The notes under the pieces are model-generated. The model saw nothing but the letters and a program-made list of their open reading frames with translations. It was not told the origin of the DNA and did not search any database. The position numbers and the translations under genes are program-made. Positions 7,971 to 16,931 of a DNA stretch of 64,000 nt are shown here, one piece after another. The DNA is from Clostridia bacterium (lineage in GTDB: Bacteria > Bacillota > Clostridia > Oscillospirales > Acutalibacteraceae), in assembly GCA_024404095.1 (NCBI GenBank), contig JAKSQO010000004.1:57673-121672 (forward strand), given 5' to 3'. How positions within the stretch are numbered: position 1 is the stretch's first letter; the number at the start of each line of letters is the position of its first letter.

Positions 7971-9155
7971 ATGCCTGAATCAGTATCTTCTAATCGAAAG
8001 GAAATCGCTGCATATGTTATCAATCTTGTTGCGGCGGCGGTCAATTCTGCAAAAGCCCCTGAAAAGCCCGAGAACATTTCGTGGCAAGACATAATAAAAT
8101 TTGCCAAGGAGCAGAGTGTGCTAAATCTCGTTTCCTATGCGTGCGAGACTTTAACAACTAAGCCGACAGGGGATACGCTTAAATTTTTGCGTGAATTCAG
8201 AAAGCAGAAGATTGTTATCGAAGCGGAACAGGAAATTATTGCAGGCGATGTTTTTGATATGCTTGAGGCAAAGGGTATAAAGCATATGCCGCTTAAGGGC
8301 TATATCGTTAAGAATTACTATCCGTCTCCCGATATGAGAACGATGAGCGACATTGATGTTCTCCTTGAACCGAATAAGATTGAGGAAGCTGTTAAGCTGT
8401 GTGTTGATGACGGTTTTAAGTTTTCAAGTGACGGAGATCTTCATTGCAACATTGAAAAGGGCAAGGCTCATTTTGAATTTCATCGTGCGCTTGTCAACAC
8501 TTCATATAAAAATCTGACAGCATATTACGGCGACGGATTTGTTCACGCAAAAAAGGCTGACGGATATAACTGCCGCTATGAAATGAGCGATGAGGACGTT
8601 TACGTTTTCCTGCTTGCTCACCTTGCCAAGCATTATCGCTACGGCGGAACCGGAATACGCACGGTGCTTGATTTATACGTATTCCGCAAGGCGCTTCCGT
8701 CGCTTGATATGACATATATATTAAATGAAACAGCAAAAATCGGGCTTGATAAGTTTCAGAAAACTGCTGAGCAGGTTGCTGACGAATGGTTTGGCGGAAC
8801 TTTTAACGGAGAATTCAATTCAGTTTCGGCGTATATCATTTCCGGCGGAGTTTACGGTACAAAGGATTTGTATGTTGTAAACAATATGATTAACAGTAAC
8901 GACAATATGGCTGTCGGAAAAATAAAAAGCATTTTTTCAATGATTTTCCCGAGCTATGCGCTGATGTCAGAATGGTTTCCGATTCTTAAAAAGGTAAAAA
9001 TTCTGTTGCCGCTGTTCTGGGTAATTAGATGGGTTAAATCACTTGCAGGAAAGAACAGTAATTTGAAAAACACATTGAGGATTTCATCAGAAATTATCAA
9101 TACCGATGACTCAATCATTGCGGCGCAGAGGGACGCAGGACTTGGTGAACTGTAA
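7971..9155 (+). CDS. Nucleotidyltransferase family protein (NTP_transf_5 type)
   Basis: This 394-residue protein belongs to the uncharacterised nucleotidyltransferase family PF14907, a Pol-beta fold group. The diagnostic region is at about residues 100-135, where MPLKGYIVKNYYP is followed by MRTMSDIDVLLEP, which carries the D-x-D metal-binding pair. A later helical region contains HLAKHYRYGGTGIRTVLDLYVF, typical of the family. Substrate and partner are unknown. Family members often sit in glycan or cell-surface loci, but this one is monocistronic, with its own promoter and a terminator at 9174-9202. There is no signal peptide. The hydrophobic stretch near residues 335-355 is probably part of the fold rather than a membrane anchor. 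Confidence 0.8.
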   Translation: MPESVSSNRKEIAAYVINLVAAAVNSAKAPEKPENISWQDIIKFAKEQSVLNLVSYACETLTTKPTGDTLKFLREFRKQKIVIEAEQEIIAGDVFDMLEAKGIKHMPLKGYIVKNYYPSPDMRTMSDIDVLLEPNKIEEAVKLCVDDGFKFSSDGDLHCNIEKGKAHFEFHRALVNTSYKNLTAYYGDGFVHAKKADGYNCRYEMSDEDVYVFLLAHLAKHYRYGGTGIRTVLDLYVFRKALPSLDMTYILNETAKIGLDKFQKTAEQVADEWFGGTFNGEFNSVSAYIISGGVYGTKDLYVVNNMINSNDNMAVGKIKSIFSMIFPSYALMSEWFPILKKVKILLPLFWVIRWVKSLAGKNSNLKNTLRISSEIINTDDSIIAAQRDAGLGEL

Positions 9156-9173
9156 AAATTATAATATGCATAT

Positions 9174-9202
9174 AAACTGATTCCGTTTCGGGGTCAGTTT
9201 TT
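9174..9202 (+). terminator. Terminator after the nucleotidyltransferase gene
   Basis: AAACTGATTCC pairs with GGGGTCAGTTT through two G-T pairs and is followed by five thymines. Confidence 0.8.
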
Positions 9203-9298
9203 GTTCATAAACAGTTTTTATTCAGTATAAATCCGCTTAATAAATGTATGAGATATTATATTTGAACAAAAATAATTATAAAATAGTCATAAAAGCAT

Positions 9299-9326
9299 TT
9301 GCAAAGTTGTTAAAAAGTGGTATAAT
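9299..9326 (+). promoter_or_regulatory. Promoter of the symporter gene
   Basis: TTGCAA at 9299-9304 and a perfect TATAAT at 9321-9326 are 16 bases apart, with the coding start 64 bases downstream. Confidence 0.7.
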
Positions 9327-9390
9327 AACTGAACTATAAGATTGGTGCATTGTGTCAATCTTTGAAAAAACCTGAAAGGATTGTTCTTTT

Positions 9391-10755
9391 ATGGCTGAAA
9401 AAATAAAAAAAGCAAAGCTGAACTACGGCAAAACAATGCTGATCGGTTTCGGTTTTATGTCCGTCCAGATTGCATGGATTATCTATAACGCATACGTTCC
9501 TCTTATTCTGAGAGAGAACAGCGTTATTTCAGGTCTTGCATGGTCAAGCACCGCAGTTGGTATCATCATGGTTATCGACAACATCTTCGGTGTTGTATTC
9601 CAGCCGCTGTTCGGTAAGATATCTGACAGAACACACACGCGCTTCGGCAAACGAACTCCGTTTATGATGGTCGGCATTCCGCTTTGTGCGCTGTTCTTCA
9701 TCTTTATTCCGCGAATTCAGCTTCTCGGAATCCTTATGCTCGATATTATCGTTTTTAACTTCATTATGTCAACATGGCGTTCGCCTGTTGTTGCAATGAT
9801 GCCCGACTTTGTTCCCTCTGAGCTTCGCGGCGAGGGAAATGCCGTTATCAATATCATGGGCGGTGTCGGCGTTGTTCTCGGTACTGTTTCAGGTAAGATT
9901 ATCACAGCACTTATGCCCGAGGGCACAAGCGAGAGCGTAATCAGAAACAATGTATTCCTTTTTGGCGCGATTGTAATGGTTATCTGCCTTCTTGTTGTTA
10001 TCTTCCTTGTAAGAGAACCTGACAACAGACTTTCAAAGATGGATTCACTTAAGCTTGACGCTGATTTCAAGAAGAAAAAGGCTAAGGCAGAGGGCAAGAC
10101 AGGACTTAAGCAGCTCGGTCTTTCAAAGGGCGAGAAGAAGAGCCTAATCTTTATGCTTATCGCTCTTTTCTTCAACTCAAACGCAACAGATTCAATTCAG
10201 ACTTATTTCACAACATTCGCAAAGTATGAGCTTAACTTCAAGGAGTCTGACGCTTCTCTTATCATCACACTCTTTGCAGCGGCAACCGTTATCGGCGCTA
10301 TTCCCGCAGGTAAGCTCGGTCAGAAGTTCGGCAGAAAGAAGACAATTATGTCAGGTTGGGTCGGAGTTCTTTCACTCTTCCTTCTTTACGCTATTACACG
10401 TTTCCAGCCGCTTCTTTATGTTGCAATCATCTGCGGCGGTATCCTTATCGCATTTGTTACAATCAACACATTGCCGCTCGTTCTTGAAATCGGCGGTGTT
10501 GACCGTGTAGGTACTTTCACGGGTTATTATTACACAGCTACATTCTCAGCTTCTATTGTCGGACCTGTTCTTGTCGGTTCAATGTTCGACGCTACAAAGG
10601 CGTTTGCCGCTGACGGTCAGATAAATTACTGGTCACTGTTCTTCTATTGCCCGATTTGCTTCGCACTTGCGCTTCTTTGCATGTCACAGGTTAAGCACGG
10701 CGAAACAAGAACAATTTCAGAAGAAATCATTAAGGAAGCTCAGCAGGATGACTAA
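9391..10755 (+). CDS. MFS transporter of the SLC45/GPH sugar symporter type
   Basis: This 454-residue inner-membrane protein has about 12 hydrophobic segments and a charged central loop at roughly residues 205-250. The loop-2/3 signature GKISDRTHTRFGKRTPFM matches sugar:cation symporters of the SLC45/GPH groups, which import disaccharides or glycosides with protons or sodium. The second half repeats it as GKLGQKFGRKKTIMSG. Substrate cannot be named. Translation starts at ATG after AAAGGA. It lies 32 bases upstream of an ABC transporter ATPase on the same strand, with only a tiny hairpin between them, so read-through is likely. Confidence 0.88.
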   Translation: MAEKIKKAKLNYGKTMLIGFGFMSVQIAWIIYNAYVPLILRENSVISGLAWSSTAVGIIMVIDNIFGVVFQPLFGKISDRTHTRFGKRTPFMMVGIPLCALFFIFIPRIQLLGILMLDIIVFNFIMSTWRSPVVAMMPDFVPSELRGEGNAVINIMGGVGVVLGTVSGKIITALMPEGTSESVIRNNVFLFGAIVMVICLLVVIFLVREPDNRLSKMDSLKLDADFKKKKAKAEGKTGLKQLGLSKGEKKSLIFMLIALFFNSNATDSIQTYFTTFAKYELNFKESDASLIITLFAAATVIGAIPAGKLGQKFGRKKTIMSGWVGVLSLFLLYAITRFQPLLYVAIICGGILIAFVTINTLPLVLEIGGVDRVGTFTGYYYTATFSASIVGPVLVGSMFDATKAFAADGQINYWSLFFYCPICFALALLCMSQVKHGETRTISEEIIKEAQQDD

Positions 10756-10787
10756 TCCCCGACAGTCGGGTTTGGAGGTAAATATAA

Positions 10788-11510
10788 ATGAGTGAGACTT
10801 TATTAAAAGTCAGAAACCTGAAGAAGAGCTACGGTACTCACGAAGTGCTTAAGGGAGTATCGTTCGACATTGAAAAGAATAACATTGTCGGTCTTCTCGG
10901 TCCTAACGGATGCGGTAAAACATCCATGATTAAATCTATCGTCGGTCTTATCAATGACTACGAGGGCGAAATTCTTATCAACGGAATTAAGCCGGGAATG
11001 GAAACAAAGGCAGTTGTAGCATACTTGCCTGAGAGAAATTTCCTTGCACCCTGGATGACTCCGCAGAATGCAATTAACTATATGGCTGATTTCTATAGCA
11101 ACTTTGACAAGGAAAAGGCTATCAAAATGGCAGAAACCTTCCAGCTTCCTCTGAAGCAGAAGATTAAGACTATGTCAAAGGGTCAGCAGGAAAAGCTCCA
11201 GCTTCTCCTTGTTATGAGCAGAAAGGCAGACATATATATTCTTGACGAGCCTCTCGGCGGTGTTGACCTTGTTTCAAGAGAGTTTATCCTTGACACAATT
11301 ATGAGAAATCACGCTGAAAACTCGACAATCCTTTTATCCACTCATCTTATTTATGATATTGAAAAGGTACTTGACCGAGTAATTATGATTAAGGACGGCA
11401 ATCTTGTAGTAAACAAGAGTGTTGAAGAGATTACTGCCGACGGCGCAGGTACAGTCGAAGATTTATTCAGGGAGGTGTTCCGCTATGCTCCGGAAGCTTT
11501 TAAAGCATGA
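10788..11510 (+). CDS. ABC transporter ATP-binding protein
   Basis: This 240-residue ATPase energises an ABC-2 type exporter encoded by the overlapping next gene. Walker A is GPNGCGKT at about residues 38-45. The signature motif is MSKGQQEKL, an SKGQ rather than the SGGQ of importers, as often seen in YtrB/EcsA-like exporters. Walker B is IYILDEPLGGVD at about 155-166, with the switch histidine in LLSTH. The GGAGG ribosome binding site is clear. The stop codon overlaps the permease start by 26 bases, so translation is probably coupled. Substrate is unknown; related pairs act in envelope homeostasis or peptide export. Confidence 0.9.
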   Translation: MSETLLKVRNLKKSYGTHEVLKGVSFDIEKNNIVGLLGPNGCGKTSMIKSIVGLINDYEGEILINGIKPGMETKAVVAYLPERNFLAPWMTPQNAINYMADFYSNFDKEKAIKMAETFQLPLKQKIKTMSKGQQEKLQLLLVMSRKADIYILDEPLGGVDLVSREFILDTIMRNHAENSTILLSTHLIYDIEKVLDRVIMIKDGNLVVNKSVEEITADGAGTVEDLFREVFRYAPEAFKA

Positions 11511-12309
11511 GTTTATTGCAACAGGAAGAATAATGGGTATAGTCTATGCGGTTGTTGCATTGATAATGGGATACATCCTTATTTCGTATTTCGCAGTTCA
11601 GAGAGATGAAGCGTCTATCGGACAGATGCTCGGAATCACAGTTCTTATGCTGATTTCAATGTGTATGTTCGTTCTGACGGCGGTTATTATGGTTACGAAT
11701 TTCCAGAAAACGCTGTACGGCGATCAGGGCTATCTGACCTTTACGCTACCCGTCAAGAGCGTTTCGCTTCTCGCTTCAAAGGTAATTACATCAACAGTAT
11801 GGTTCATTGCCGCTTTTGCCACTCTTATCGGAACAATGGCGCTGACAATGTTCGTTGTCAAGGAAGATATGCTTGGTGATAATTACGAAACAATCGAGTC
11901 AATGCTTCCGCTTATTCTCGGCGGTAAATCAGTTGCGACGGTTGTTACTTATGTGCTTTACAGACTTATTTCACTTTTCGTTTCTTTTGCAATGTTTACC
12001 ATTGAGGTTTATTTTGCAATCACTATCGCAAACACAAGACTTTTCCAGAAGCACTATGTTCTCTGGACAATGGTTTTCTCAGTTGCAATCATCGCAATTT
12101 CAGAAAAAATCGCAATTATGATTTCTGAGGCTATCACATTCGGTCTTGTCATCACAGAGGAGTCTGTCGGTGTTCTTACAAACAGTACCGCTTATACACC
12201 GAATTCACTTCCGCTTGATCTTGTATCGGTAATTGTTTCGGTTCTTTTCGGTATCGGATTTTTCTACGGAACATTCTATCTTATGAGCAAAAAGGTAAAT
12301 ATCAGATAA
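11485..12309 (+). CDS. ABC-2 type transporter permease
   Basis: This 274-residue integral membrane protein, with about six hydrophobic segments, forms the channel for the ATPase encoded just upstream. The start at 11485 (MLRKLLKHEF) follows GGGAGGTG and lies inside the end of the ATPase gene. The longer frame back to 11419 lacks a ribosome binding site and would read most of the ATPase C-terminus in another frame. The N-terminal amphipathic LLKHEFIATGR leading into the first membrane segment is typical of small ABC-2 exporters. Function of the pair is unknown. Confidence 0.85.
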   Translation: MLRKLLKHEFIATGRIMGIVYAVVALIMGYILISYFAVQRDEASIGQMLGITVLMLISMCMFVLTAVIMVTNFQKTLYGDQGYLTFTLPVKSVSLLASKVITSTVWFIAAFATLIGTMALTMFVVKEDMLGDNYETIESMLPLILGGKSVATVVTYVLYRLISLFVSFAMFTIEVYFAITIANTRLFQKHYVLWTMVFSVAIIAISEKIAIMISEAITFGLVITEESVGVLTNSTAYTPNSLPLDLVSVIVSVLFGIGFFYGTFYLMSKKVNIR

Positions 12310-12331
12310 TTCTATAAAAGGAGCTTTTCAC

Positions 12332-12919
12332 TTGAACGGCTGGACGGATGAACGAATAATTGAACTCATAAGGTCAAGGCTTAAGACAGCACGCTTTCAG
12401 CATAGTCTGAATGTTGCGCAGAGCGCGTCCGAGCTTGCGGAGCTTTACGGCGCAGATTCGGATAAGGCTTTTACCGCAGGTCTTCTGCACGACGTAATGA
12501 AAAATGCTTCACCCGAGGAACAGTTTAAGGTGATGAGCGAAGCAGGAATTGAGCTGACACCTGTTGAACGTGCCAATCCTAAGCTGTGGCACGCAATGGC
12601 AGGCGCAGCATATATAAAAAATGTTATGGCTATTGATGACGCTGAGATAATCAGCGCTGTCAGATACCACACAACAGGCAGGGCAGGGATGACACCGCTT
12701 GAAACAACAGTCTATCTTGCCGATTATATCTCGGCTGAGCGTGACTATCCCGGAGTTGAGGATATGCGCAGACTGTGTATGGTTTCATCGGACGCAGCAG
12801 TTCTTTATGCGCTCAGGTTCGGTATTCCCGACCTTGTAAAAAAATGCCAGGTCATTCATCCCGACAGCATTGACCTCTATAACGAGGTTATGATAAAAAC
12901 AATCAATAAGGAGGAATAG
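12332..12919 (+). CDS. yqeK: YqeK-type HD-domain phosphohydrolase
   Basis: This 195-residue HD-domain enzyme matches YqeK, which splits diadenosine tetraphosphate symmetrically to ADP. Metal-binding residues are seen in FQHSLNVA, in the HD pair of LLHDVMK (about residue 52), in LWHAMAGA and in AVRYHTTGR. It begins with TTG eight bases after AAAGGAG. The following gene is rsfS, with its ribosome binding site inside the end of this gene. The yqeK-rsfS pairing is a very common Firmicute arrangement and supports the call. nadD, often upstream, is absent here, its place being taken by the ABC transporter pair. Confidence 0.92.
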   Translation: MNGWTDERIIELIRSRLKTARFQHSLNVAQSASELAELYGADSDKAFTAGLLHDVMKNASPEEQFKVMSEAGIELTPVERANPKLWHAMAGAAYIKNVMAIDDAEIISAVRYHTTGRAGMTPLETTVYLADYISAERDYPGVEDMRRLCMVSSDAAVLYALRFGIPDLVKKCQVIHPDSIDLYNEVMIKTINKEE

Positions 12920-12922
12920 TTT

Positions 12923-13279
12923 ATGACATCACTTGAAACAGCAAAAAGTATCGTTAAGATTCTTGACGAAAAAAAGGCAATGGACATCACCGTTATCGAA
13001 ACACAGGAGCTGACAGTTATGTCAGACTATTTTGTAATTGCAAGCGGTACTTCAAATACCCACGTTCGTTCACTTGCAGATGATGTTGAGGACGCCATGA
13101 CAAAGCTCGGCGTTGAAATTGACCACGTTGAGGGTCGTGCAACAGGTTGGATTCTTCTTGACTACGGCTGTGTTCTTGTTCACATTTTCCAGCCCGAAAG
13201 CAGAGAATACTATAACCTTGAAAGACTTTGGGGCGATGCGTCAAAGGTTGATATCTCGGACATTCTCACCGAGGACTGA
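12923..13279 (+). CDS. rsfS: Ribosome silencing factor RsfS
   Basis: This 118-residue protein belongs to the RsfS/Iojap/YbeB family. It binds ribosomal protein uL14 on the large subunit and blocks subunit joining when nutrients run short. The conserved block runs from DITVIETQELTVMSDYFVIASG (about residues 20-42) through VEGRATGWILLDYG to VLVHIFQPESREYYNLERLWGDA. Length is normal. The AAGGAGG ribosome binding site overlaps the end of yqeK, three bases separate the genes, and leuS follows after a 68-base gap with two small hairpins. Confidence 0.95.
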   Translation: MTSLETAKSIVKILDEKKAMDITVIETQELTVMSDYFVIASGTSNTHVRSLADDVEDAMTKLGVEIDHVEGRATGWILLDYGCVLVHIFQPESREYYNLERLWGDASKVDISDILTED

Positions 13280-13285
13280 TAATAA

Positions 13286-13330
13286 GGGCAGCGATGCCCC
13301 TACATAAACTACACGGCTGTAAGGACAGCC
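13286..13330 (+). promoter_or_regulatory. Two small hairpins in the rsfS-leuS gap
   Basis: GGGCA/TGCCC (13286-13299) and GGCTGT/ACAGCC (13315-13330) are short stems without T-tracts; the second sits four bases before the leuS ribosome binding site. They may tune translation or RNA processing. The gap is too short for a T-box. Confidence 0.4.
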
Positions 13331-13347
13331 ATCGGAGGACTATTGAA

Positions 13348-15756
13348 ATGGGTTATGATTTTAAATCGGTAGAAAAAAAGTGGCAGGATAAATGGGAGGA
13401 AACAGGTGTTTTTCATGCGGAGGATTTTTCGGAAAAGCCGAAGTTCTATGCCCTTGTTGAGTTCCCTTATCCGAGCGGCGCAGGTATGCATGTCGGACAC
13501 ATCAAGGCTTATTCAGGTCTTGAGGTTGTTTCGAGAAAAAGAAGAATGCAGGGATACAACGTACTTTTCCCCATCGGCTTTGACGCATACGGTCTGCCTA
13601 CCGAAAACTATGCAATAAAGACAGGTATCCACCCCAGAAAAGTTACTGATATGAACATTGAGAAATTCTCAAATCAGCTTCGCAAGGTCGGCTTTTCTTT
13701 TGACTGGAACCGTGTAATTGATACAACAGAAGAGGGTTACTACAAGTGGACACAGTGGATTTTCCTCAAGATGTTTGAGAAGGGTCTTGCTTTCAGAGAT
13801 AAGACACTTGTAAACTATTGCCCCTCATGTAAGGTTGTTCTTTCTAACGAGGATTCACAGGGCGGTAAGTGCGACATCTGCCACAGCGATATCGTCCAGA
13901 AGTCAAAGGACGTATGGTATCTCCGCATTACAGAGTATGCCGACAAGCTCCTTGAAGGACTTGAAAAGGTTGACTATCTTCCCAACGTAAAGCTTCAGCA
14001 GAAGAACTGGATTGGTAAGTCAACAGGTGCTTTCGTTGATTTCGAGGTTAAAGGCTCAGACAACGAAAAGCTCAAGATTTACACAACACGTCCCGACACT
14101 CTTTTCGGTGTTACATTTATGGTTATGGCTCCCGAGCACCCCATGATTGACAAGTATGCTGACAGAATCGCCAATATGGACGAGATTGCAGAGTACAGAA
14201 AAGAATGTGCAAAGAAGACAGAGTTTGAGAGAACTCAGCTTGTAAAGGATAAGACGGGCGTTAAGATTGACGGTCTTTCAGGCATCAATCCCATCAACGG
14301 CAAGGAGATTCCCATTTACATATCTGACTATGTTATGATGGGTTACGGTACAGGCGCAATTATGGCTGTTCCTGCACATGATGACCGTGACTACGATTTC
14401 GCAAAGAAGTTCGGCATTGATATCATTGAGGTTATCAAGGGCGGCGACATCACAAAGGAAGCATATGCAGGCGAGGGCGAGCTTGTAAACTCAGAGTTCC
14501 TCAACGGCATCAGCAATAAAAAGGAAGCAATTGAAACTGTTGTTGAGTTCCTTCAGAAGAAGGGTGTCGGCGAAAAGGGTGTTCAGTTCAAGATGAAGGA
14601 CTGGGCATTCAACAGACAGCGTTACTGGGGCGAACCGATTCCGATTGTTTACTGTGAAAAGTGCGGTATGGTTCCCGTTCCGTATGACCAGCTTCCGCTC
14701 AAGCTGCCGAGAGTTGAAAACTTTGAACCCGGCTCAGACGGTGAGAGCCCGCTTGCAAAGATTAACACATTTGTTAAGTGCACCTGCCCCAAGTGCGGCG
14801 GTGACGCAAGACGTGAAACAGATACAATGCCTCAGTGGGCAGGTTCTTCATGGTATTTCTTAAGATATATCGACCCGAAGAATGAGAACGCTTTTGCAGA
14901 CGCAGAGAAGCTTAAATACTGGGGTCAGGTTGACTGGTATAACGGCGGTATGGAGCACGTTACACGTCATATGATTTATTCACGTTTCTGGCACAAGTTC
15001 CTCTATGACCTCGGCGAGGTTCCGTTTGACGAGCCGTATGCAAAGCGTACAGCACAGGGACTTATCCTCGGACCCGACGGCGACAAGATGAGTAAATCAA
15101 AGGGCAATGTTGTTGACCCGCTTGACGTTGTTGCAGAGTTCGGCGCAGATGTTCTCCGTACTTATGTACTCTTTATGGGTGACTATGAAAAGGCTGCTCC
15201 GTGGTCAAAGTCATCTGTTAAGGGCTGTAAGAGATTTATTGACAGAGTATGGGCATTACAGGATATTCTCGTTGACGGTGACGAGTATTCAAAGGAGCTT
15301 GAATCTGCATTCCATAAGACAATCAAGAAGGTTACTGAGGATATTGAAAACATGAAGTTCAATACCGCAATTGCTTCTATGATGACTCTTATCAATACAA
15401 TTTCCGATAATGGCAAAATCAACAAGGCGGAGCTTAAGACATTTGTTTCTCTCCTCAATCCCTTTGCTCCTCACGTAACTGAGGAAATCTGGGAGGCACA
15501 GGGCTTTGGCAGAATGCTTGCTAACGGCGAGTGGCCTGAGTATGATGATGCAAAGTGCGTTGACGAGCAGATTGAAATTGTTGCTCAGATTAACGGCAAG
15601 GTTAAAGCAAAGCTTATGATTCCTGCTGAAATTGAAGCGGCGGATGCAATCGAGCTTGCGAAGAAGAACGAAGCAATCGCACAGCTGATTGACGGAAAGA
15701 CCGTAGTTAAGGAGCTTTACGTCAAGGGCAGACTTGTAAATATTGTAGTTAAATAA
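13348..15756 (+). CDS. leuS: Leucyl-tRNA synthetase
   Basis: This 802-residue class I synthetase attaches leucine to tRNA-Leu in the cytoplasm. The HIGH-type motif is HVGH at residues 48-51 and KMSKS lies at 580-584. Between them come the zinc-binding cysteines near VNYCPSCKVVLSNEDSQGG, the inserted CP1 editing domain (TTRPDTLFGVTFMV) and the second cysteine cluster CTCPKCGGDARRETDTMPQW. The start at 13348 (MGYDFKSVEKKWQ) follows GGAGG. The longer frame from 13294 crosses an intergenic hairpin and has no ribosome binding site. It ends an apparent operon beginning with the transporter genes and is followed by a strong terminator. Confidence 0.97.
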   Translation: MGYDFKSVEKKWQDKWEETGVFHAEDFSEKPKFYALVEFPYPSGAGMHVGHIKAYSGLEVVSRKRRMQGYNVLFPIGFDAYGLPTENYAIKTGIHPRKVTDMNIEKFSNQLRKVGFSFDWNRVIDTTEEGYYKWTQWIFLKMFEKGLAFRDKTLVNYCPSCKVVLSNEDSQGGKCDICHSDIVQKSKDVWYLRITEYADKLLEGLEKVDYLPNVKLQQKNWIGKSTGAFVDFEVKGSDNEKLKIYTTRPDTLFGVTFMVMAPEHPMIDKYADRIANMDEIAEYRKECAKKTEFERTQLVKDKTGVKIDGLSGINPINGKEIPIYISDYVMMGYGTGAIMAVPAHDDRDYDFAKKFGIDIIEVIKGGDITKEAYAGEGELVNSEFLNGISNKKEAIETVVEFLQKKGVGEKGVQFKMKDWAFNRQRYWGEPIPIVYCEKCGMVPVPYDQLPLKLPRVENFEPGSDGESPLAKINTFVKCTCPKCGGDARRETDTMPQWAGSSWYFLRYIDPKNENAFADAEKLKYWGQVDWYNGGMEHVTRHMIYSRFWHKFLYDLGEVPFDEPYAKRTAQGLILGPDGDKMSKSKGNVVDPLDVVAEFGADVLRTYVLFMGDYEKAAPWSKSSVKGCKRFIDRVWALQDILVDGDEYSKELESAFHKTIKKVTEDIENMKFNTAIASMMTLINTISDNGKINKAELKTFVSLLNPFAPHVTEEIWEAQGFGRMLANGEWPEYDDAKCVDEQIEIVAQINGKVKAKLMIPAEIEAADAIELAKKNEAIAQLIDGKTVVKELYVKGRLVNIVVK

Positions 15757-15762
15757 ATAATT

Positions 15763-15797
15763 CGGAGCTGTCGCTAAATGTGACAGCTCCGTTTTTT
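15763..15797 (+). terminator. Terminator of leuS
   Basis: A ten-base-pair stem, CGGAGCTGTC/GACAGCTCCG, is followed by six thymines. It also lies just past the stop of the converging minus-strand gene. Confidence 0.9.
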
Positions 15798-16014
15798 AAT
15801 CGAACTTTTTTAATTTACCTTTACGTCTGATAATTGTTTTATCCTTTTCGTTTTCAGCAAGTCCCTGCGAGATTTCGGGGAACTCATTATCGGAATCGCT
15901 TGTCGGCTGTATTTCATAGGTTCCGTACTTGTGCAGAAGCTCGTCGCAGGTTTCGGGCTGTCCCATAACCGCATCTGTAACATTTCGATAAAACTTCTTG
16001 TACTCTTTGTTCAT
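15796..16014 (-). CDS. Small unknown protein
   Basis: This 72-residue hydrophilic protein is not recognised. It is charged, with a basic C-terminus ending in RRKGKLKKFD and no membrane segment or cysteine pair. It begins with ATG nine bases after CAGGGTGA and converges with leuS on a shared terminator. Synonymous codon choice is like that of neighbouring genes, which argues for a real gene. The promoter of the mgtC-like gene points the other way a short distance beyond its start. Confidence 0.55.
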   Translation of the reverse strand: MNKEYKKFYRNVTDAVMGQPETCDELLHKYGTYEIQPTSDSDNEFPEISQGLAENEKDKTIIRRKGKLKKFD

Positions 16015-16070
16015 AAAATCACCCTGAGATTAGTATTTTCACATTCGACAATAAAAATAGCTAAAAATGC

Positions 16071-16099
16071 TTGACAAAAATAGAAAAATATAGTATTAT
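16071..16099 (+). promoter_or_regulatory. Promoter of the mgtC-like pair
   Basis: A consensus TTGACA at 16071-16076 and TATTAT at 16094-16099 are separated by 17 bases. Transcription would begin near 16106, leaving a leader of about 80 bases. Confidence 0.85.
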
Positions 16100-16118
16100 T
16101 TTATATCTGATAACCTGC

Positions 16119-16144
16119 GCGGGCGTGAACATTCTCACGCCCGC
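16119..16144 (+). promoter_or_regulatory. GC-rich hairpin in the mgtC-like leader
   Basis: A perfect ten-base-pair stem, GCGGGCGTGA/TCACGCCCGC, with a six-base loop stands in the middle of the leader. No clean T-tract follows, so it is not a standard terminator. It might stabilise the message or take part in attenuation. Confidence 0.6.
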
Positions 16145-16184
16145 TGAATATATTTTCAGTATTATTATTTCTGAGGTGAATACC

Positions 16185-16919
16185 GTGGGTTCGCTTATCT
16201 CACTTTTTGACCCTATTCGTGATATAGGGTTGATATCGTTAGTTGCTAAAATATCGCTGTCGGTTTTGTTCGGCGGTCTTATCGGACTTGAACGCGGACA
16301 GAAGCACCGTGCGGCAGGAAGCCGTACATATATGATTGTGTGTCTCGGTGCGGCACTGACAATGATACTCAGCCAGTATGAATTTTATATGCTTTCAAAC
16401 AATTGGGAAGCTATTTCAAGTGCGCTCGGAATCAAAACCGATGTTTCCCGTTTTGGCGCACAGGTTATCAATGGCATCGGTTTCCTCGGTGCAGGTACAA
16501 TAATCGTCACAGGCCGACAGGAGGTTAAGGGACTTACTACTGCGGCGGGTCTGTGGGCATCCGCCTGTATGGGTCTTGCAATCGGTGCAGGATTTTACGA
16601 ATGTGCGATTATGGGCTTTGCTCTCATTCTCATAACAACAATTCTTTTCAATAAGCTCGGCTCATGGATTGTTATGAGAGCAAGAAATATGGATTTGTAT
16701 GTTGAGTTTTCCGAAATGGAGAATCTCGGTGAAATCATTTCAACGATAAAGGGAATGGAAATACAGATTTTTGACGTTGACATTCAACGTGAAAAAACCT
16801 CAAACGGTGTAACAATCGGTGCGGTTCTCTCAACAAGATTGCCGAAGGGTCAGACACATTCGCACGTTATGTCAGCAATTTCAAAATTTGACTTTGTCAC
16901 TCTTGTTGACGAGATATAA
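16185..16919 (+). CDS. MgtC/SapB family membrane protein, first copy
   Basis: This 244-residue protein has an N-terminal membrane domain of four to five segments with the family signature GGLIGLERGQKHRAAGSRTYMIVCLGA. The second signature, IGFLGAGTIIVTGRQEVKGLTTAAGLWASACMGLAIGAG, follows. A soluble C-terminal domain of about 75 residues completes it. MgtC proteins are linked to survival in low magnesium and to control of ATP synthase, but the role varies and is unproven here. The start is GTG at 16185, six bases after GAGGTG. The longer frame from 16071 runs through the promoter and is rejected. A paralogue starts 12 bases after the stop. Confidence 0.9.
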   Translation: MGSLISLFDPIRDIGLISLVAKISLSVLFGGLIGLERGQKHRAAGSRTYMIVCLGAALTMILSQYEFYMLSNNWEAISSALGIKTDVSRFGAQVINGIGFLGAGTIIVTGRQEVKGLTTAAGLWASACMGLAIGAGFYECAIMGFALILITTILFNKLGSWIVMRARNMDLYVEFSEMENLGEIISTIKGMEIQIFDVDIQREKTSNGVTIGAVLSTRLPKGQTHSHVMSAISKFDFVTLVDEI

Positions 16920-16931
16920 GGAGGGAGCACA

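Noticed and set aside
13280..13347. A T-box or other riboswitch before leuS
   Set aside because: The gap is only 68 bases with two small hairpins, and neither the T-box sequence nor an antiterminator is present.
15796..15797. Overlap of the leuS terminator T-run with the stop of the minus-strand small gene as evidence against that gene
   Set aside because: Shared terminators with small overlaps are common between converging genes, and the ribosome binding site and codon use support the gene.
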